Assembly (NCBI GenBank): GCA_029246505.1
Contig: JAQWNC010000005.1
Span: 62,001 to 126,000 of the forward strand
DNA length: 64,000 nt
Source of the DNA: Arenicellaceae bacterium
GTDB taxonomy: Bacteria > Pseudomonadota > Gammaproteobacteria > Arenicellales > Arenicellaceae
Direction: 5' to 3'
Position numbers and translations under genes: made by a program. Below, piece after piece: positions 39,237 to 48,100 of the stretch; position 1 is the first letter of the stretch; every line of letters starts with the position of its first letter. The notes below the pieces were generated by a model, which searched no databases, had not been told where the DNA came from, and saw nothing but the letters and a program-made list of their open reading frames with translations.

Positions 39237-40673
39237 ATGAAAAACGTATTTGTAGTGAACTGTTCGGTATTCTTTTCATTAGTTTATACCGGTATGGTAG
39301 CTGCAGATCCCAGTTTTTTACGTTCAACGTATGATTTGGAAGATCCTAGCGGTTATTGTTTAGATATTCCCGGGTTTGGCCCGCGTATGCGTAAAGAAGC
39401 GCCTATCGGTACCCACACATGTAAATACGGTATCCCCGGTTTTTACGTTGATGAACTATTTGAACTAACCAGTTCAAATTTTCTTAGATTGCCGGAATAT
39501 GACCTGTGTTTAGCGGCAGACACCATAGCGATTGGTTCTCATATAAACACTATCCCTTGCGATCTGGGGAAGGTTCACTCCTGGGCAATGCATGCTAATG
39601 GAAATGTGACGCCGGAAATTGACACCAGCTTGTGCATGACGATGTCACGTGAAAAGGTATACGTGAATACCTCAGTGGCCAATCTCACTGCAAACTCTGG
39701 TCGCGAAGTTTCTCTCCAGAATTGTGCGAGAGATTCACGCTATTATCAAAGCTGGAAACTATCAGATCCAAACGAACTTGAGACCAAAACAGCGAATACG
39801 CTGCGTAATGGAATGGACATAGAAACCGCAAGACTTATCCGTGAATTAGGCTACGAGATTCGACCGGAAGAAACGGCAGAAGCGTATGCCTCGCACCCAC
39901 GAATGTTTACTTCAGCAGACGTGACAATCTCGGATGTAATTAAATATGGTTTAGAAGAGGGTGAGCGTTTGCAGGTTTACATTGGCAATAATCGCAATAG
40001 CCCCCGAAATGCAGCGCCTATGATTATCTTGGTTCATGGCGGTGGGTTTAGTAACGGAGGACTCAACAGTCTCCAACATGCGGCAACCCAGTTTGCTGCG
40101 TTAGGCTATATAGCGATTAATATCACCTACCCTTTGGCCCCCACTGCTAATTGGCCAAGTGGAGGTAATAGTGTCGCAAATGCGGTCCGTTGGGCGCAAG
40201 AGAATGCGGTAGAGTATAAGGGTGATCTGGGAAATATTTTTTTACTAGGTCATTCAGCTGGCGGTGCCCATGTAGCAGATTTTGTTTTTCGTCCCGGGAA
40301 TCTTGATGGGGAGATTCCAGATATCGCCGGAGCGATTCTTGCCTCACCGGTACTTACATTAGATCCGACTAATCCTGCGTCTTTCGTCATTGGATATTTT
40401 GGTGAGGATACTGATTCCTGGAAAGCCAAACAGACCCTTGGAAATGTAGAAAGAACCTCTATCCCCGTACTTACTCTGGTAGCGGAATTTGATCCTAATT
40501 CATTTCACAGATCGACCGCCGGTTTGTTAAACGAACTGGTAGTAAATAAAGCGGTCAGTGCGCGTTTAAGCCAAATGCGCGGTCATAACCATATTTCTTA
40601 TATTACCTCGATTGGCACCAAAGATACTCAATCGTTGGAGGAAATATTGGACTTTATCGCGACTCGGAACTAA
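39237..40673 (+). CDS. Exported beta-trefoil-like lectin fused to an alpha/beta hydrolase
   Basis: 478 residues. Signal peptide (1-23, ending MVAAD). Residues 28-180 look like a ricin-type beta-trefoil: cysteine-rich with spaced YCLDIPG, LCLAADTIAIGS, and LCMTMS units and closing YYQSWKL. Residues 200-478 are an esterase-like alpha/beta hydrolase with the oxyanion HGGGF, nucleophile GHSAGGAH, probable acid in LVAEFDPN and base in MRGHNHISY. The lectin part suggests binding of a carbohydrate-bearing substrate; an ester bond may be cut. It precedes a TRAP binding protein by only four bases, so both are in one operon. Confidence 0.85.
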   Translation: MKNVFVVNCSVFFSLVYTGMVAADPSFLRSTYDLEDPSGYCLDIPGFGPRMRKEAPIGTHTCKYGIPGFYVDELFELTSSNFLRLPEYDLCLAADTIAIGSHINTIPCDLGKVHSWAMHANGNVTPEIDTSLCMTMSREKVYVNTSVANLTANSGREVSLQNCARDSRYYQSWKLSDPNELETKTANTLRNGMDIETARLIRELGYEIRPEETAEAYASHPRMFTSADVTISDVIKYGLEEGERLQVYIGNNRNSPRNAAPMIILVHGGGFSNGGLNSLQHAATQFAALGYIAINITYPLAPTANWPSGGNSVANAVRWAQENAVEYKGDLGNIFLLGHSAGGAHVADFVFRPGNLDGEIPDIAGAILASPVLTLDPTNPASFVIGYFGEDTDSWKAKQTLGNVERTSIPVLTLVAEFDPNSFHRSTAGLLNELVVNKAVSARLSQMRGHNHISYITSIGTKDTQSLEEILDFIATRN

Positions 40674-40677
40674 GTCG

Positions 40678-41715
40678 ATGAGCAAAGAAAACCAGATGAT
40701 GCGTCGAGAGTTCCTTAAGGCTTCTGCCATGCTTGGTGGTGGGTTTATAACTGCTGGTTCCGCCATTACGGGTGTTCATGCGCAGGAAGTAAATCCAACA
40801 AGCAGTAAAAAACCGTTTCGCATAGTCATGGGTGGGTATGGTCCGTCAACGTCCAGTTTTAGTCAGGGATTAAAAAAAATCGGTGATCGACTCGAAGCTG
40901 GTTTTGGCGACGAGGTTGAAATCAAGTATGTATATAACATCATGGATCTTGGCTACGATGGAGCAGGCGGGTTAGCGACTCTGGTTGATAATAGTTGGTT
41001 GGCACTTGCCTATATGACTATGTTTGCGGGTATTCCGGCATTAGAACTAGCTGCGTTACCGTTTTTGTTTTCTGACACGAAAATGGCGAGAGCGGCAATG
41101 GATGGTGCTCTCGGTCAGTCTGCAATTGAAACAATTGAAAACGGTACCAATTATCGAGTTTTAGGTTTTTTCGAAAATGGTTTCCGTCATGTCTCAAATA
41201 ATACCAGACCAGTGCATTCGCCAGATGATCTGGCGGGCCTTGCTATAAGAGTTCTTGCTGTGCAGGCGAGAACCTTCGAACTTTTGGGGGCTAACCCAAC
41301 GAATACGCCGCTGCCTGGGGTATTGAAGGGGCTCGAATCAGGCCAATTGGATGGGCAGGAAAATCCGTTCGAGAATGTTGTTACCTACAGTTTGTATAAA
41401 GCACAGCGTTTTTATACCGAGACCTATCATTCTTATCTATCTAGGCCAATATTTGTAAATAAGTCGTCGTTTGATTCATGGCCTGCTGAGCTGCAGAATG
41501 AATTACGTGCGGCAGTGCAGAACGCAGTTATCTTTCAGCGAGGATTGCATGATGAGGCCGAAATAAGCGCAGCACTTACGATACGCGAGTCCGGCGGCGA
41601 GATAATTCAACTCACAGCTGCACAGCGTAAAAAGTTTGTTGATGCCGTAGCGCCCATCTATTTCGACGCACAATCGCTATACAGTCGAGAGTTGTTGAGT
41701 TCAGTAGGGCTGTAA
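40678..41715 (+). CDS. TRAP transporter solute-binding protein (DctP family), Tat-type signal, copy 1
   Basis: 345 residues. Periplasmic receptor of a TRAP transporter, which typically binds carboxylates. N terminus NQMMRREFLKASAMLGGG is a twin-arginine-like signal; mature part starts near residue 33. DctP features include the opening strand RIVMGGYGPSTSSFSQGL, FENGFRHVSNNTRPVHSPDDLAGLAIRVL, and LDGQENPFENVVTY. I start at the ATG at 40678 (an ATG at 40696 is also possible) rather than further up, because longer frames overlap the hydrolase gene. No DctQ or DctM membrane genes lie in the window. Paralogue of 43850-44872. Confidence 0.9.
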   Translation: MSKENQMMRREFLKASAMLGGGFITAGSAITGVHAQEVNPTSSKKPFRIVMGGYGPSTSSFSQGLKKIGDRLEAGFGDEVEIKYVYNIMDLGYDGAGGLATLVDNSWLALAYMTMFAGIPALELAALPFLFSDTKMARAAMDGALGQSAIETIENGTNYRVLGFFENGFRHVSNNTRPVHSPDDLAGLAIRVLAVQARTFELLGANPTNTPLPGVLKGLESGQLDGQENPFENVVTYSLYKAQRFYTETYHSYLSRPIFVNKSSFDSWPAELQNELRAAVQNAVIFQRGLHDEAEISAALTIRESGGEIIQLTAAQRKKFVDAVAPIYFDAQSLYSRELLSSVGL

Positions 41716-41753
41716 CTGATTTAAAATGGACGCAGCGCCAATCCCAAATGCCA

Positions 41754-42587
41754 TCAACGCTGAACGTGCTCCACTCGGGCTGGGCCAGCCTCAATACTAA
41801 TCAGGCGGAACAGGCGTTCGTCCCACAAACTACCGGTCATCATATTTAGCACGAACTGAGGATCTGGATTGACGCCACTACCTGCTTCGATACCCGCCAA
41901 TTCATCGCGAAAGGCCTTTTTGCCAGGTTGTGACTGATGGGCTGCCTGTGCGTTAGCATCTTCCCACATCTCCACGACAGTCATATGGTTTGGTCTATTT
42001 GACTGAGTTAATACATCGTATCGAAGGTTTCCATCGTGGCCGCGGCTAAGTTTAGCCATATTAGTTATTAAATCGTTACCGCAAGGCCCATTCGGATCAG
42101 GACGGCGATCACATGGTGCAAATTGTTCTGGCGGGATAAGGTCTGCATGGGTGATCACATACACTGTAGAAATGTTTCCATCTGGGATATATTGTGGGCT
42201 TGGTGCCAGTAGCGCAACATGTGGGCGTTCGTCATACGGGGCATAGAGCATGTGCTGTAATTTTTCACGAAAGGAAACGGTATGAGCAGAAGCGGCGTGA
42301 GCGGCACGCGAATTTCGGCCGGCCCAGGCCTCCAGAAGAACAAAATGATTACTACGGCTAATCCGCTGCAAGGCTTCAAAACGAAGATTACCAGCTTCGC
42401 CCTTACTTGTAGCGGTATGCTCTTTTATTAGTGCTTCAGCTTCTTCTGCGAAATTACTTGTAACCTCAATATAAGTAACAATTAGGGCAGGCGAGTCTTT
42501 TAGAGTTGTGCCATCTGCCAGTGTAACGTCAGCATAGGTGTTTGCGACCCAAAAAATACTGAGCATTCCGATTAATATTTTGTGCAT
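41754..42587 (-). CDS. Exported protein with two ABM-type domains
   Basis: 277 residues with a signal peptide (1-19, ending TYA). Two antibiotic-biosynthesis-monooxygenase-like ferredoxin folds in tandem: first ALIVTYIEVTSNFAEEAEA with GNLRFEALQRISRSNHFVL and LEAWAGRNSRAAH, second VYVITHADLIPP with GNLRYDVLTQSNRPNHMTV and VEMWEDANAQAAHQ. ABM domains act as small cofactor-free oxygenases or quinol monooxygenases, usually as dimers; here one chain supplies both halves. An exported version is unusual. Convergent with the first TRAP receptor. Confidence 0.83.
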   Translation of the reverse strand: MHKILIGMLSIFWVANTYADVTLADGTTLKDSPALIVTYIEVTSNFAEEAEALIKEHTATSKGEAGNLRFEALQRISRSNHFVLLEAWAGRNSRAAHAASAHTVSFREKLQHMLYAPYDERPHVALLAPSPQYIPDGNISTVYVITHADLIPPEQFAPCDRRPDPNGPCGNDLITNMAKLSRGHDGNLRYDVLTQSNRPNHMTVVEMWEDANAQAAHQSQPGKKAFRDELAGIEAGSGVNPDPQFVLNMMTGSLWDERLFRLISIEAGPARVEHVQR

Positions 42588-42953
42588 ATTTTTCTCTCAA
42601 ACGTGTCATTGTAAGCTAGTTATTTGCGCTGGTGAAGCAAGGCGGAGATGGATTCATAATTTTTATCCTATACTAATCATATCTGTTTTTCTGTTAGAAG
42701 CTATTAAATTTGGTTACAAATTGAAATATCTAATCGCGATTAACTCGGTTTGAGTATTGGATTCGAATTTTCTGCTTACTGGGTTCAGGAAGTTTAGCCG
42801 GTGCCAATATGCAAAGAGGTAGACTCAAATAAAGAAGAGGTTTAATCTTCCTTCTTTGGTGGTCTAGCTCCCTATGCTGTGTCTTTTTGAACTGGTTCAG
42901 TCGTATGGAGCCAAAGAAATCTAATACCGAATTCATTTAATGGAGATTTTTGC
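42588..42953. other. Divergent gap, ABM protein / FAH-family gene
   Basis: 366 bases without a gene. An imperfect purine/pyrimidine inverted repeat (AAAGAAG ... CTTCTTT) lies at 42831-42857. GGAGAT ribosome site at 42941-42946 for the next gene. Confidence 0.4.
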
Positions 42954-43736
42954 ATGAACGATAATAAAATTAAAAGCCGTCGACAATTTTTAGCGGGTAG
43001 TGCCGCTGGAGCAGCTGCTTTAGCCACTAAATCCGCAACAGCACAAGAAGCCAGATATGTAATTGATGTGCCAGAAGTTGTTTCGATGGAAATTGATGGT
43101 ACCAGTAATCGGTTTCCGGTAAGACGTGTTTTCGCTTTAGGTCGTAATTATCGAGCCCATGCAATTGAGTCAGGAGACGATCCTGATGTTACGCCTCCGT
43201 TTTTCTTTATTAAGCCTAGAGACGCTGTTGTAGAAGCCGGTAAAGGCCACCCATATCCGCAAATGACCAAAGAATTGCGCTACGAGGCTGAAATGATCGT
43301 CGCCCTAAAGAGTGGAGGCACTGATATTAGTCCTGAAGATGCGCTCGATCACGTGTACGCGTACGGAGTTGGATTGGATATGACGCGCGAAGATTTACAG
43401 CACGTTGCTCAGGAATTATCTCGTCCGTGGGCAATTAGTAAATCATTTGATAATTCGGCACCCTGTGGGCCACTGTACCCTGTAGAAAGCAATGGTCATG
43501 CGGTAGATGGTCGTATTTGGCTAAGCGTTAACGATGAAATGAAACAGGATTCTAATCTTTCTTTGCAGCGCTGGTCTGTTCCCGAAGGAATTGCCATTCT
43601 TTCACAATATTATAAGCTTACCGCTGGTGATATCATCATGACCGGTACACCTGCAGGAATTGGTCTGGTCAATAAAGGCGACGTGATTAAAACAGGTATT
43701 GAAGGCGTCGGCGAAATAGAAGTAGTTATTACCTAG
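42954..43736 (+). CDS. Tat-exported fumarylacetoacetate hydrolase-family protein
   Basis: 260 residues. N terminus KSRRQFLAGSAAGAAALA is a clear twin-arginine signal, cleaved near residue 31 (ATAQE). The catalytic domain is a standard FAH fold: FALGRNYRAHAIE, PPFFFIKPRDAVVEAG, LRYEAEMIVAL (Glu metal ligand), YGVGLDMTRED (Asp ligand) and the closing ITGTPAGIGLV-like stretch (IIMTGTPAGIGLV). Family members cleave C-C bonds of acylpyruvates or hydrate/decarboxylate aromatic ring-cleavage products, normally in the cytoplasm. A folded, metal-loaded enzyme would suit Tat export. It is followed by a Tat-tagged TRAP receptor and an exported MBL-fold enzyme on the same strand. Confidence 0.9.
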   Translation: MNDNKIKSRRQFLAGSAAGAAALATKSATAQEARYVIDVPEVVSMEIDGTSNRFPVRRVFALGRNYRAHAIESGDDPDVTPPFFFIKPRDAVVEAGKGHPYPQMTKELRYEAEMIVALKSGGTDISPEDALDHVYAYGVGLDMTREDLQHVAQELSRPWAISKSFDNSAPCGPLYPVESNGHAVDGRIWLSVNDEMKQDSNLSLQRWSVPEGIAILSQYYKLTAGDIIMTGTPAGIGLVNKGDVIKTGIEGVGEIEVVIT

Positions 43737-43849
43737 TTTCATTGTTTTGCGAAGTTTCATGAAATGGTTTGCTGCGCGAAAATTGGTGTAGATCGCCTTT
43801 ATAGATATTTGTTAAAAATTAATTTACTAGCCTTAATTGGAGGGTTTGT

Positions 43850-44872
43850 ATGTCCAGACGAAATTTTTTACGGAGTTCGGCGGTAGTTGGCGCCAGTGCA
43901 GCTATTGGTAGTTTAGGAATATCGGAGTTAAAGGCGCAGCAGAATCCTTCAGAGGGGCCGATTCGAATTATCATGGCTGGCTATGGGCCGACGACGACGA
44001 GCTTTAGTCTTGCCTTGAAAGGTATGGGGGACCGAATCGAAGCAAAATTTCCTGGCGACGTGGAAGTTAAATACGTCTACAACATAATCGATCTGGGGTA
44101 CAAGGGGCTCGATATTCTCTGGCTTGTGGAAGAGGGCGTGCTTACGCTTGGCTACCAATCAAGTAGTTACCTGACTAGCCGGGTCCCGAATCTAGGGCTA
44201 GTGGATTTACCATTTTTATTTACTGATAACCTGACAGCACGTACTGCAATGGACGGTGAGTTAGGTCAAAGACTAACTGAAAGTATCGAACAGGATATGG
44301 ATTATAGAGTTCTCGGATACTTTGAAAATGGACTCCGCCATATGTCTAATCGCGTTAGGCCGGTGCGAACTCCAGCTGATATGAAGGATCTTTCCATTCG
44401 AGTATTACCGAGTAAAGTGCACGAGCGAACTTTTCAGTTACTCGGGGCTAAGCCAGAAATAATGGATCTTTCCGAAGTTATCGAGCGAGTAAAGGCAGGT
44501 ACGATCGACATGCAAGAGAACCCGTTTGCAAACACCGTCACCTATGGTGTACACAATTTTCACAAACACCACACCGCTAGTAATCATTTTTATATATCGA
44601 GACCTATATTTTTTCATCGGCCTACGTTTGACTCCTGGCCAGAGGAGTTGCAATTAGAAATGCGTGCCGCCGTTACTGATGCAGTAGCTTTTCAGCGTGG
44701 CATGAAGGATCAGGAAGAAACTGATGCGGCAGCGTTTATTCGTGAAGCAGGTGGGGAGATTGAAGAGCTAACGCCCGAAGAGATTCAGCTATTCGTCGAA
44801 GCGGTTAAACCAGTTTATGAGGATGCGCAAACCCAATACTCCAGGGAACTGCTCAATTTAGTAGGCTTATAA
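43850..44872 (+). CDS. TRAP transporter solute-binding protein (DctP family), Tat-type signal, copy 2
   Basis: 340 residues, paralogue of 40678-41715. Twin-arginine-like start MSRRNFLRSSAVVGASAA. Matches along the length: RIIMAGYGPTTTSFSLAL, EVKYVYNIIDLGYKG, YFENGLRHMSNRVRPV, MQENPFANTVTYGVHNFHKH and the C-terminal YSRELLNLVGL (YSRELLSSVGL in copy 1). Strong GGAGGG ribosome site. The two receptors probably bind related compounds. It sits between the exported FAH-family and MBL-fold genes; no permease genes are in the window. Confidence 0.9.
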   Translation: MSRRNFLRSSAVVGASAAIGSLGISELKAQQNPSEGPIRIIMAGYGPTTTSFSLALKGMGDRIEAKFPGDVEVKYVYNIIDLGYKGLDILWLVEEGVLTLGYQSSSYLTSRVPNLGLVDLPFLFTDNLTARTAMDGELGQRLTESIEQDMDYRVLGYFENGLRHMSNRVRPVRTPADMKDLSIRVLPSKVHERTFQLLGAKPEIMDLSEVIERVKAGTIDMQENPFANTVTYGVHNFHKHHTASNHFYISRPIFFHRPTFDSWPEELQLEMRAAVTDAVAFQRGMKDQEETDAAAFIREAGGEIEELTPEEIQLFVEAVKPVYEDAQTQYSRELLNLVGL

Positions 44873-44896
44873 ATTACTGATGGAGATTTTACTTCT

Positions 44897-45835
44897 ATGA
44901 AGACAAACAATATCGTAGCCATAGGGCTTGTCGGGTTTATACTAACTGTTGCTTGCAGTGGTGTAAATTCACAGTCGACAGATGCTGAAGCGCTGCCGAG
45001 TACACAATCTACTCCCTATCCGAGTGATTTGTTGGTAAGAGTTCGAGGAGTAGCCATGGCTATTCCGGGCGAATTAGCGACTGCAGTGAATTTTGCCAAG
45101 GTTGCCGAAAGTCACCGTACCTATGCGGGTATCATTGAGGGAGGCGCTGACGAGTTGTTTGTTTCTGCCCGTACAGCTTTTCAAATCGTCTATCCAAAAG
45201 GTTCGATCATGTTAGATAGCGGCATGGACGAAGAAGTTCATCGCTATTATGGCTTTGGTAGAGATGAGCCTTATTGGCAGGAAGCGAATGATAGGGTTCA
45301 GCAAGCCCTTAAGAATGCGCAATTGATTATTATTACGCACGAGCATGGCGACCATGTGGCCGGCGTGATTCGTAGCGATATTCGTGACCAGCTTGCATCG
45401 AAAACAATATTGACACAGCAGCAGGTCGATACGCTTATCTCTGCTCCACAGTTGCCCCAGATTCAGTTAACCGAGCAGCAAGCGAGTGATTATATTGTTG
45501 TCGATTATGAGCAGATTATGCCTATAGCGCCGGGAACAGTTCTTATCAAGTCACCCGGGCACACGCAAGGTCATCAGATGTTATACCTTCAGTTGGCTAA
45601 TGGCGAAGAGCTTCTATTTATCGGTGATATTGGATGGTCATTGGATAATATTACCCAGCTGATGCTGCGTCCTGAAGCGACAATGGCACGTATAAAAGAG
45701 AATCCAGTGGCACTAACACATCAAATGATCTGGATTAAACAGATTATGGATGAAGATGGGATTATAGTTGTACCATCCCACGACGACCGTTTGCTAACTC
45801 GATACGTCGAGGATGGAAAGCTGGGTAAATTTTAG
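44897..45835 (+). CDS. Lipoprotein MBL-fold metallohydrolase
   Basis: 312 residues. Lipoprotein signal with Cys at residue 20 (LTVACSG). Metallo-beta-lactamase fold: metal motif IIITHEHGDHVAGV (HxHxDH), further ligands in IKSPGHTQGHQMLYL and FIGDIGWSLD, and a final VPSHDDRL. Substrate unknown; MBL enzymes hydrolyse esters, lactones, thioesters and more. GGAG ribosome site 24 bases after the TRAP receptor stop, so it is the last gene of the FAH-TRAP-MBL operon. Convergent with the second MBL gene 24 bases on; I see no terminator between. Confidence 0.88.
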   Translation: MKTNNIVAIGLVGFILTVACSGVNSQSTDAEALPSTQSTPYPSDLLVRVRGVAMAIPGELATAVNFAKVAESHRTYAGIIEGGADELFVSARTAFQIVYPKGSIMLDSGMDEEVHRYYGFGRDEPYWQEANDRVQQALKNAQLIIITHEHGDHVAGVIRSDIRDQLASKTILTQQQVDTLISAPQLPQIQLTEQQASDYIVVDYEQIMPIAPGTVLIKSPGHTQGHQMLYLQLANGEELLFIGDIGWSLDNITQLMLRPEATMARIKENPVALTHQMIWIKQIMDEDGIIVVPSHDDRLLTRYVEDGKLGKF

Positions 45836-45859
45836 TGTTTAAATAGTCCCAAATGATTA

Positions 45860-46942
45860 TTATTCAGCGGGCGTAGACATAAGAATTTCATAAGCCCCTG
45901 AGACATTACCTGGGCGGGATTTTTCAAACTCCAATACATGGCTGTAGTCTTCCATGAGAATGGAGTCAACCAACTCTTGCTCGGATTTACCAGCCGCAAT
46001 ACCTTCTGACACCGCTGCGTATAACTCTTCTAAATAGCGTGTTTGTTCAGATACATGGGCCTTGGTTCCAGGCGCTTCGTGCGCGGGTACAATAATATCG
46101 AAATCCAGCTGCTCTACTTGCTGTAATGATTCGACCCAGTCTGGCAAGAATCCACCATCCAGTACTGTCCATGCTAGGCGGTTAGGTGTTAGAAAGTCCG
46201 CAGTATAAATAGCGCTTTCTTCGGGAAATCGAACTACGGTCATATCATCAGAATGGTTCAGGCCAGTGTAATGCAGTTCAACGGTCTTTCCACCCAGTGT
46301 AATGGATGCTTTATCGGAATAATAAATGTCAGGTGCGCGTACTGTGGCGCCACCAAATCTTGCTGCCCATATTTCCGCGCGTGAAAGTGAGCCGTTAGAG
46401 TCGGTATCAAATAACGCGAATGCGCCTTCGCCACGATCAACGCCAATATATCCACCGGCTTCTGATTCCTGAATTACACCGTCGTTGTTCGTATCCCATA
46501 GCTGCTCCCTTGGTAGCAGTGGTGCATCGTCGGCTGGCCGTTGTAAATTCTTTCGTGCATTTTCATGAGCAATAAATGTTGCGGTATCTGCAAATACCTC
46601 ACCACCACCAGCGTGGTCATTATGTGTATGGCTGTAAATTACGTATTTTACTGGCAATCCAAAACGCTCATCGAGCTGTTGTTTAAGCCATGTTGAAACT
46701 TCTGGAAACGTGGGGTCCACTACAATAATGCCGTCATCTGTAACCAAAAATACACCGGCATGTCGAACTTGTCTGAATCGATAGAGATCGCCTCGGATAT
46801 TAAGAATTTCGCGTTCAGGTTCGGCTATTACCTCGGTTTGAGCATACACCTGACCAATCAAACCAGAGCCGAAAATAAGCGCCGCGACTATAGTTAGTTT
46901 AGTAGCTACCATAGTAAGAGTTCGTATTTGATTTAAAGACAT
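45860..46942 (-). CDS. Exported MBL-fold hydrolase with inserted EF-hand pair
   Basis: 360 residues from the ATG at 46942, which has GAGGAAG just ahead of it; a TTG 27 bases upstream is less likely. Signal peptide to about residue 35 (VYAQT). MBL metal motif YSHTHNDHAGGGEVF near residue 110 and later LNHSDDMTVVRF and PAHEAPGTKAHV. Between the first and second metal blocks, around residues 150-200, lie two EF-hand-like loops: DTNNDGVIQESEAG and DTDSNGSLSRAEIW. Calcium could therefore control or stabilise the enzyme. The insertion keeps the MBL motifs in order, so the protein should fold. Substrate unknown. Confidence 0.87.
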   Translation of the reverse strand: MSLNQIRTLTMVATKLTIVAALIFGSGLIGQVYAQTEVIAEPEREILNIRGDLYRFRQVRHAGVFLVTDDGIIVVDPTFPEVSTWLKQQLDERFGLPVKYVIYSHTHNDHAGGGEVFADTATFIAHENARKNLQRPADDAPLLPREQLWDTNNDGVIQESEAGGYIGVDRGEGAFALFDTDSNGSLSRAEIWAARFGGATVRAPDIYYSDKASITLGGKTVELHYTGLNHSDDMTVVRFPEESAIYTADFLTPNRLAWTVLDGGFLPDWVESLQQVEQLDFDIIVPAHEAPGTKAHVSEQTRYLEELYAAVSEGIAAGKSEQELVDSILMEDYSHVLEFEKSRPGNVSGAYEILMSTPAE

Positions 46943-47071
46943 ATTCTTCCTCGTCGTGTGGTTATCCAATTTGTTGGTTCTAATACCAATCCAATCATTT
47001 AAAAGGCCTCGCCCAGCTCGCTGGCTGAAGCGCGAGTTGGGCGGAACCTTGAAACGTACGCTATACCTTGG

Positions 47072-47842
47072 CTAGTTTACAGCTTTAGTATATTTATGAA
47101 CTATACGTTGTGTTTGGCCGCTTAGAGCCTGGTCGCCCCAGTAGATTGTAATATCGTCTTCCGGGTGATTAGCGAGTAGATCGCTCTCCGCGCTCAATAT
47201 GAACCCCGCGTCTGTGATATCAGATATGGCAGTAGCCGCCGGAATTCTGTGCAGGGCTGCACTAGCTTCACGAGAAAGGCCTTCCGGGGCAAGATGTTCG
47301 ATAATTGCAAATGTACCGCCAGGTTTTAACATTCTTAGTACGTTGGCGTAATTAGCTACGGAATTGGATGGCACTACTTCGCCTTGCTCAGCATTGAAGT
47401 GCCAATGGTGAACAATCAAGAATAGTAGTACTGCATCTACCGAGTTGTCCGGCATTTCTAATTGCGCTGTTGGATTAAGATCAACTTCTACATTGCCATA
47501 CGGTTCGTACATGGCAACAAGTTCAGCCATGCGCTCTTCATCTACCCGGCGGGCATTATTTTGAGCTATTACCTTGCCATCAGTACCGACAATATCGGCG
47601 ACCATGCGCGTGTAATAACCACCGGCAGATGATATGTCTACGACCGTTTGGCCATCTGAAACTCCAAAAAATTCAAGAATTTCACCTGGTTTTCTACCAG
47701 CATCACGGGCACGATCTTCTGCTGGTCGGGCCATTGCAGCTACTGCATCGTCATATACATCCGCATTTACTGCTGTGCTACTTATTAGTGCCAGGACTAT
47801 AGTCGCAGTCAAAGCTACTTTTTCACATCGAATTTTTGTCAT
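47072..47842 (-). CDS. Exported methyltransferase-fold protein (COG4798-like)
   Basis: 256 residues from the ATG at 47842, behind AGAGAGG; a longer frame upstream would destroy the signal peptide. Signal: about 1-27, ending AVNA. The rest resembles a class I SAM methyltransferase: motif I as VVDISSAGGYYTRMVADI (the usual GxG is altered), DNSVDAVLLFLIVHHWHF as motif II/IV, and MLKPGGTFAIIEHLAPEG as motif V/VI. SAM is not known to be present in the periplasm, so either the protein acts on something else or the signal is not cleaved. Similar predicted-exported proteins are known without a function. Confidence 0.8.
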   Translation of the reverse strand: MTKIRCEKVALTATIVLALISSTAVNADVYDDAVAAMARPAEDRARDAGRKPGEILEFFGVSDGQTVVDISSAGGYYTRMVADIVGTDGKVIAQNNARRVDEERMAELVAMYEPYGNVEVDLNPTAQLEMPDNSVDAVLLFLIVHHWHFNAEQGEVVPSNSVANYANVLRMLKPGGTFAIIEHLAPEGLSREASAALHRIPAATAISDITDAGFILSAESDLLANHPEDDITIYWGDQALSGQTQRIVHKYTKAVN

Positions 47843-48001
47843 GAGAACCTCTCTTTTTTTTAAAAATGGGTCAGATAAACTAGTAAAGAAACGCGAAGAT
47901 AATACCCTAGACATCGGCATAGGTCGATTAAGGATGCTTTATCCTTTTTGCCCGGGTTTTGACTAATCCATCTGATTGAACGAGTAAAGTGGGCTCGGAT
48001 G

Positions 48002-48021
48002 TTGTAAGCCACTAATTACAA
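48002..48021. promoter_or_regulatory. TTGTAA-N8-TTACAA dyad
   Basis: Perfect 6+6 inverted repeat in the gap between the divergent methyltransferase-like and transglycosylase genes. Same half-site as 21136-21151. Unknown regulator. Confidence 0.3.
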
Positions 48022-48100
48022 GTATATGCGCTGTAAATTCGCAAACATGACATAAAACACAATATATAGTATTATATGCGCCATTATAACCCGACATATA

